From Chloroflexota bacterium (GTDB lineage: Bacteria > Chloroflexota > UBA11872 > UBA12225 > JAJDUF01): a stretch of 64,000 nucleotides of DNA. Position numbers and translations under genes: made by a program. Under the pieces are notes generated by a model. The model had not been told where the DNA came from, ran no database searches, and saw only the letters and a list, made by a program, of their open reading frames with translations. Positions 59,563-64,000 of the stretch are shown one piece after another. The stretch lies in assembly GCA_022826725.1 (NCBI GenBank), contig JAJDUF010000013.1, forward strand, positions 248,001 through 312,000, written 5' to 3'. Each line of letters starts with the position of its first letter. The stretch's first letter is position 1.

Positions 59563-60771
59563 CTAAACCCGGAAGAAGCTCCCGGCAATATGCCGCGTAC
59601 CCCCGAACCTGTTGCCATCGTCTTCCATGAAATAGTAGGCGGTGAAGATACGCCCGTCGTCCAGCTCCGTCGCCACGGGGTAGCCGAGGTCCCCGCCGCT
59701 CCCGTCGTCGCGTACAATCCCCTCCGCCGACCAGGTGGCCCCGTCGTCCTCGCTGACCAGCAGGCCAATCCCCGGCGGCGCTTTCCGCCGCGCAAACAGC
59801 ACCACAATCCGCCCATCACGCAGGCGGAGCGGCCAGGGTGAGCGGTAGAGCCAGCCACCGCCACTCACGCCTGGCCGGCGGCGGGCTACCCAGGGAGATT
59901 GCCCCCAGGCGACAATCGGCTGCGGCGCGCTCCAGCTATACCCCCCGTCATCGGAGCAGGTCAGCTCGATCGTGTTCCGGAGACCATTATCAATGCGATT
60001 GAAGTAGCATTGCAACCGCCCGCTCGGCAGCAGGATCAGGTTGGCGTAGCCGTGCCGGCCTCTCGCCGGTGGCTCGTTGCCGATCTGCGCCAGGTACGTC
60101 CAACTGAGGCCGTTGTCGTCCGAGCCGTACAGCCCCGTGATGGCGTTGTAGTAGTCCCGCGGGTTACTCCCGCTGTTGCGGTTGTCCAGCCACGCCGGCA
60201 CGACGAGCGTACCGTCCGGGAATTGGATGGGCCTGTCCCCGTCAACGGAGACAAAGTTGAAGCCCGGCGGCGGCGCGAGGCGCGTCGGTACCGTCTCCCA
60301 GGTACGCCCGCGGTCGCCGGAGCGGACGGCAAAACACTCTAGCGCGGGGCGTCCTTCGGGATCGTCCGGGCCGGTCGCATGACGCGGGAACGCTACCACC
60401 GCGTCGGGACTGGTGAGGTCTATCGCCTCCCGCGCCACCCCCGGCTCGTCAGCGCGATGCAGGATGGCTCGCCGCTCGTCCAGCGGACGCGCGTGATCCC
60501 AGATGACCACGTCCTGCTCCCGCAGCCACGCCTCGCCGTGGTCCAGCGACCGCTGGAACAGCACCTGGGACCGCCCCATGTAGTTGTGGTGGCCGTGCCC
60601 GATGTTCTCGCGGGTTGCATAGGTAGCCGGCGCGTGGAAATGCGCCACCGCGATCTCGCCGTTACCGAAGTTGCGAACCGGCGACTGGCGCGGATGGCCA
60701 CAATATCGGTCCTTGCTATAGCACAGCTTGATATGATGCACGTCGGTCACAGACGGTGCGGTACGGTTCAT
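59563..60771 (-). CDS. Sialidase-like (BNR/Asp-box) protein, copy 2
   Basis: The ATG at 60771 has GGGAGGTG upstream and gives 402 residues. It shares the Asp boxes SLDHGEAW, SGDRGRTW, SDDGGYSW and SEDDGATW with copy 1 at 56148, plus LCYSKDRYCGHPRQSP and the terminal RIFTAYYFMEDDGN. The paralogues flank a serine hydrolase and an FAH-family enzyme, suggesting an old duplication of the end of a cluster. There is no signal peptide. The target glycan is unknown. Confidence 0.87.
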   Translation of the reverse strand: MNRTAPSVTDVHHIKLCYSKDRYCGHPRQSPVRNFGNGEIAVAHFHAPATYATRENIGHGHHNYMGRSQVLFQRSLDHGEAWLREQDVVIWDHARPLDERRAILHRADEPGVAREAIDLTSPDAVVAFPRHATGPDDPEGRPALECFAVRSGDRGRTWETVPTRLAPPPGFNFVSVDGDRPIQFPDGTLVVPAWLDNRNSGSNPRDYYNAITGLYGSDDNGLSWTYLAQIGNEPPARGRHGYANLILLPSGRLQCYFNRIDNGLRNTIELTCSDDGGYSWSAPQPIVAWGQSPWVARRRPGVSGGGWLYRSPWPLRLRDGRIVVLFARRKAPPGIGLLVSEDDGATWSAEGIVRDDGSGGDLGYPVATELDDGRIFTAYYFMEDDGNRFGGTRHIAGSFFRV

Positions 60772-60852
60772 CAGCAATCACCTCCCAGTTGCCGGGTTGG
60801 TCGCCGTTGTCCTGGCAGTTCCGTGCCGTACCTCGGCCCACCTTATAGCAAA

Positions 60853-60893
60853 CCGGCCCCGGCTCCACCCTATGGATATGGAGCCGGGGCCGG
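60853..60893 (-). terminator. Strong hairpin between solute-binding and sialidase-like genes
   Basis: Perfect 15-bp arms beginning CCGGCCCCGGCTCCA enclose an 11-nt loop, 85 nt past the solute-binding gene. Only TTT follows on the minus strand, so it may end transcription partly or protect the upstream mRNA. Confidence 0.6.
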
Positions 60894-60915
60894 GTGACGG
60901 ACCAAAGCCGCACCA

Positions 60916-60950
60916 CACCTGGCACTATCCGTGCAGCTTTGGCCCGTCAG
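60916..60950. repeat. 35-bp dispersed repeat, copy 2
   Basis: Matches 33 of 35 bases with 56096-56130. It lies 28 nt past the 3' end of the solute-binding gene. Confidence 0.75.
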
Positions 60951-60977
60951 GTATTGAGGCGCACGCGCTGGCGTTGC

Positions 60978-62561
60978 CTACAGCTTGTCGGCCTGCTCCC
61001 GGTTGAACGTCTCCAGCAGCAGGTCAAGCTGGCGAGCCGTCTCGGCCACGGCGTCCTTGATGTTGAGGTTCGGCGTCGTGCCGATGTCGTTCAGCAGCGC
61101 TGCAGTGGCGCGATAGTGATCGAAGTATGCGGGATGCGACGGGCGGAAGGAGTAGTTGTCGAGGGCTTCCAGGAAGACCTTGAACGGCGGCGCATTCTCC
61201 AGCGCCGCCTGGTACTCCGCAGTCTCGCGCGAGGAGCGGCGGTTGGGCAGGAAGTACTCGATAGCCGAGTAGTGCGCCGCCTGATCGGCAGCCACCATGA
61301 ACTTGTGGACTTCCCAGGCGGCGTCTTCGATGTCCGGCGGGTTCTTCACCATCTGCACGCCCCGACCGAACGAGATCACGAATGGCTCCTTCCGTGAAGG
61401 CGGTGGCGACACGTACATGTTTTCCATGCCACCAATGGCCTCCGCAAAGGTCAGGATGCGGAAGCGGCTGGTCTCGTAGTACATGCCGATCTCGCCCTTG
61501 CGGAAGTCGGAGGTCGGCTTACCGGACTCCTTGAAGTAATCGCCGTGTGGCCGATGCACCTGGTACTTATGATGCAGGTCGTGGATGAACTGGGCCGCGT
61601 CCAACCCCTCCGGGCTGTTGTAGCCCACCTTGGTGTAGTCCCCGTTGTACATCTCGCCACCGGCCTGCTTGAACAGATTGGCGAACACGGCAGCGTTACG
61701 CATGTGGGCAATCGCCCACTTGTTGGACTCTCTGCCCGGTCCTAGGGCGCCCTGCATTGTCACGCAGTAGTCCGCCAGGTCGTCCCAGGTGTAGCCCAGC
61801 TCCAGCGGCTCCAGCCCCGCTTCCCGGACCAGGTTGAGGTTGGTATAGGGCAGGTCCGCATTGGGGGCGATTTCCAGCGAGAACAGCTTGCCCCGGAAGT
61901 ACATGGACTGCAAGACCGGCTCGTAGAAATCGTCCAATTGGGCGGCGAAGTTCCTGTCCGCCTTGATGAAGCGATCCTGCACGTCCACCAGGATACCGGC
62001 GATGGCGAACAGCCCGGCGTGCCAGGAAGGCCACAGGGTCAATTGCGGCTGCGTGCCGGCGGCATAGCTGGCGATCAGCTTCTCCATGTGGGGGCCGCTC
62101 GGCCGCGGGTTGAGGCTGACGAATGTGTCGTCGCTCTGTTCGTTCCACCGCCTGACGTTGTCGTGCATGGCCTTCCGGCCGTAGTTCAAGGAGCTACCGT
62201 CAGCGTAGTCAACCGCCCAAAACTCCAGCTTCTTCGGCGCGATGCGCTCGGCCGGCTTCTGCACCACCTTCTCGACGGTGACGACCCGCTCAACGACGAC
62301 CGGCTTCTCCACCACAACCGGCTTCTCGACGGTGACCACCTTCTCCTGCACGATGGTCTGCGTCTGGCCCGCCGCGCCGGCCGCCCCCTTGGCGCCCGCC
62401 GCACCAGTCGCGCCGCGCTCACCCTGCGCGCCGGCTGGCCCGGCCGGGCCGGCTGGCCCTTGGACATAGCGCACCTCGACCTCGCCGCAGGCCGCGGCCA
62501 GCAGACCGCCCAATGCGGCTGCCGCGCCACCCAAATACCGTCTGCGGATTACGCTTGCCAT
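60978..62561 (-). CDS. Extracellular solute-binding lipoprotein with collagen-like stalk
   Basis: This 527-residue ABC-importer binding protein (family 1, sugar type) has a twin-arginine-like RRRYLGGAAAALGG signal and a lipobox LAAAC with lipid-anchor Cys25. Then come 11 Gly-X-Y triplets (residues 35-67: GPA, GER, GAK and so on), a Val/Glu/Lys/Pro stalk VVTVEKPVVVEKPVVVERVV, and a binding domain from about residue 110 containing LTLWPSWHAGL and FRKGEIGMYYETS. A triple-helical stalk would hold the binding domain off the membrane, probably as trimers. The permease and ATPase genes are not in the window. AGGAGG precedes the ATG. Confidence 0.92.
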   Translation of the reverse strand: MASVIRRRYLGGAAAALGGLLAAACGEVEVRYVQGPAGPAGPAGAQGERGATGAAGAKGAAGAAGQTQTIVQEKVVTVEKPVVVEKPVVVERVVTVEKVVQKPAERIAPKKLEFWAVDYADGSSLNYGRKAMHDNVRRWNEQSDDTFVSLNPRPSGPHMEKLIASYAAGTQPQLTLWPSWHAGLFAIAGILVDVQDRFIKADRNFAAQLDDFYEPVLQSMYFRGKLFSLEIAPNADLPYTNLNLVREAGLEPLELGYTWDDLADYCVTMQGALGPGRESNKWAIAHMRNAAVFANLFKQAGGEMYNGDYTKVGYNSPEGLDAAQFIHDLHHKYQVHRPHGDYFKESGKPTSDFRKGEIGMYYETSRFRILTFAEAIGGMENMYVSPPPSRKEPFVISFGRGVQMVKNPPDIEDAAWEVHKFMVAADQAAHYSAIEYFLPNRRSSRETAEYQAALENAPPFKVFLEALDNYSFRPSHPAYFDHYRATAALLNDIGTTPNLNIKDAVAETARQLDLLLETFNREQADKL

Positions 62562-62856
62562 CGGAGTTCCCTCCTACCAACTCTCCCCCGCAGGGAGGCT
62601 ACCGCTCGCCCTGCCCGTATCCACTGGCGCCCTGCGAGCGAATAGACGCCGCGGCCATGGTACCCATTTCTCTATCCGTGTGCCAATCCTCTTTCATTAA
62701 TTGATCTCCGGCGTCGGCCTCCCCCGGCCCCTCCGGGAGCGGGCCGTCGCCACCAACACCACCGTCCTCCTCAGCCACGCAGCCAGGGCCTTCCTCGTGT
62801 AGGTGGCCCAGGCACCACCCTCCGACCCCTGGCCCGTTGTCATTCCCCCCGGCGGC
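62562..62856. other. Intergenic gap, nothing convincing
   Basis: 295 nt between the solute-binding gene and the DUF2961 gene. It holds no repeat of families A-D, no clear terminator and no open frame with a ribosome-binding site. Confidence 0.5.
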
Positions 62857-64000
62857 TTACGGCGCCTGCGGGATCACGACCCGGCCATCGGGAAGCACGA
62901 CCCGGCAGGAGAACGTGAATGCTCCCCAGCTCAACCCTTCATCCGGTCGGTCCAGGTTCAGGGCCACCGTATTCTCCCCTCCGCGCAACCTGATCGGGAC
63001 GGCCCGGTAGCGGTAGGTCGGGTGCTTGCCCAAGTCCTGGACCGGCCCGTCGTTGAGCCGCAGCAGCATCCGGTCGTCCCAACTCAAATGCATCGTGGCC
63101 GGCGTGTCCTTGTCCACCGCCAGCGTGGTCACCGCCGTCGCATTACAGGGCCACGTCTGGTTGGAGCCGAGACTCCGCACGTTGAACACGTGAGAGAAAT
63201 CCAGAAAGCCGTGAAATGCCTGCCGCCGGATACCCTCGGGCAGCGCCGCTGCCGGTTGCGTAAGCGCATCCGCACCGCGATATAGCGACCACGAGCCGTC
63301 GTCGGGGCTGGCCGAGATCGCCTCCGGTCCCTCGGCCCCAATCTGTCTCAGCAGATCGTACTTCCCGCGCGGCACCTCGCGCTGTGCCAGCCCGCGACCG
63401 TATTCGAGGTCCGCAAAGGCCGGCATCTTCACGAATCGGCGGTGCGGCTCTGTCTGATACCAGTACGTCGTCATGCAATAGTTGTGCGGCTGGCTGCCCC
63501 ACCGCATGTGCAGCGACGTATTGAAGGGCACTAGGTCGTGGACGTAGAACCGGTAGCCGCTCAGCACGTGCCGCGCCAGGGCTGGTCCGTGGTCCTGGTG
63601 CTCCCAGTAAGGAAAGCCCGCGTATAGATACGTGTCGGGTAGGTGCCGGACTCCACCATGCCCGGCGTCGAAGGTGTTCTCGCCACCGGCCTGGCGGAGA
63701 TAGTGCGGCACAATGCCGTCTTCGCCGGTGGCCTCACCGTCGAGGTAGAAGTTCTCCGAGCCGGAATGCGTCCAGCGCATGCCATCTTTACGGAGACGCA
63801 CGCCTAAGGACCAGCCCAGCAGATAGCCGCGCCCCACCGCATCCAGCGTAAAGAAGTCGTCTGCCCAGGCCGGCGCGGGGTTCTCCCGCCGCCAAGCTGC
63901 GTGAAAGCGCAGCTCCTCGTCGAACGAATCGGTCAGATACTTATGCCAATCAATGGTGTAGACGAAGGGCATCGGCGGTGGGTGCAGGTCGGTCGCCTCG
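62857..64000 (-). CDS. DUF2961 domain protein (5' end outside window)
   Basis: The frame stays open to the window edge beyond the in-frame ATG at 63972, so the N-terminus is missing. Visible DUF2961 features are LRFHAAWRRENPAP, GYLLGWSLGVRL, SENFYLDGEATGED, FPYWEHQDHGPALARH and YRFYVHDLVPFNTSL. The family is a double jelly-roll fold with members shown to cleave fructans or arabinans. The remaining 100 residues form a C-terminal carbohydrate-binding-like sandwich. It neighbours the sugar-binding lipoprotein, in line with glycan use. Confidence 0.82.
   Translation of the reverse strand, partial: EATDLHPPPMPFVYTIDWHKYLTDSFDEELRFHAAWRRENPAPAWADDFFTLDAVGRGYLLGWSLGVRLRKDGMRWTHSGSENFYLDGEATGEDGIVPHYLRQAGGENTFDAGHGGVRHLPDTYLYAGFPYWEHQDHGPALARHVLSGYRFYVHDLVPFNTSLHMRWGSQPHNYCMTTYWYQTEPHRRFVKMPAFADLEYGRGLAQREVPRGKYDLLRQIGAEGPEAISASPDDGSWSLYRGADALTQPAAALPEGIRRQAFHGFLDFSHVFNVRSLGSNQTWPCNATAVTTLAVDKDTPATMHLSWDDRMLLRLNDGPVQDLGKHPTYRYRAVPIRLRGGENTVALNLDRPDEGLSWGAFTFSCRVVLPDGRVVIPQAP

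Overview
The window is GC-rich (roughly two thirds G+C by eye) and gene-dense. The most likely source is a Chloroflexota bacterium. Three things point there: a solute-binding lipoprotein with Val/Glu/Lys/Pro stalk repeats, two Uma2-family genes, and a large population of intergenic GC-palindromes of a type I associate with that phylum. This is inference; no rRNA or single-lineage marker is present. The only RNA gene found is one tRNA-Asp (GTC) at about 52.1 kb.

Layout. 0-2 kb: a PimA-like mannosyltransferase (5' end outside the window), a phosphatidylinositol-phosphate-synthase-like enzyme and hisB. 2.7-5.2 kb: a MarR regulator followed by a DrrAB-type ABC exporter. 5.2-10.9 kb: a polytopic GT39-like membrane protein with two intergenic repeats translated in frame, an NTF2-like protein, guaA and an unrecognised 397-residue protein. 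11-14.3 kb: a solitary terminase-like protein, an AbrB/PIN toxin-antitoxin pair and an M50-like membrane protease. 14.4-17.6 kb: a TetR gene with a clear promoter and self-operator, then two tandem TIGR01777 epimerases separated by a small heavy-metal-associated (HMA) domain gene with an in-frame TGA, which is a candidate selenoprotein. 17.8-25.9 kb: an unknown protein coupled to a GNAT enzyme, an FHA-winged-helix fusion, a zinc alcohol dehydrogenase, a Uma2 protein, and an enolase-superfamily enzyme coupled to an amidohydrolase.

26-38 kb mixes catabolic genes with foreign-looking defence genes. A PD-(D/E)XK nuclease-like gene abuts a low-GC DUF3644/HEPN gene (26.1-27.8 kb). A very AT-rich orphan gene lies tail to tail with a nuclease-methyltransferase of type IIG restriction-modification style (33.8-37.8 kb). 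Between them lie a Uma2 gene, a cupin, and a plus-strand run of Gfo/Idh/MocA oxidoreductase, zinc dehydrogenase and 2-hydroxyacid dehydrogenase.

38-64 kb is mostly catabolism and surface functions: a second 2-hydroxyacid dehydrogenase, an amidase with an AtzG-like partner, a nitrilase-superfamily hydrolase, a giant secreted protein of about 2060 residues with GLUG repeats and 12 Ig/PKD-like domains, a SAF-domain UxaA-like protein, an orphan transketolase N-terminal subunit and an RpiB-like isomerase. After the tRNA comes a long minus-strand series: M14 carboxypeptidase-like, aldo/keto reductase, DapA-like lyase, two sialidase-like (BNR) paralogues, a class-C beta-lactamase-like hydrolase, a fumarylacetoacetate-hydrolase-family enzyme, a collagen-stalked solute-binding lipoprotein and a DUF2961 protein running off the window. 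The last group looks like uptake and breakdown of sugars or sugar acids.

Three small genes carry an in-frame stop inside an otherwise intact domain: TGA at 16392, TAG at 33559 and TAG at 53867 on the minus strand. One gene carries an apparent one-base frameshift in a T5 run at 26495-26499. At least 20 copies of one GC-palindrome family, plus three smaller repeat families, fill the intergenic gaps.
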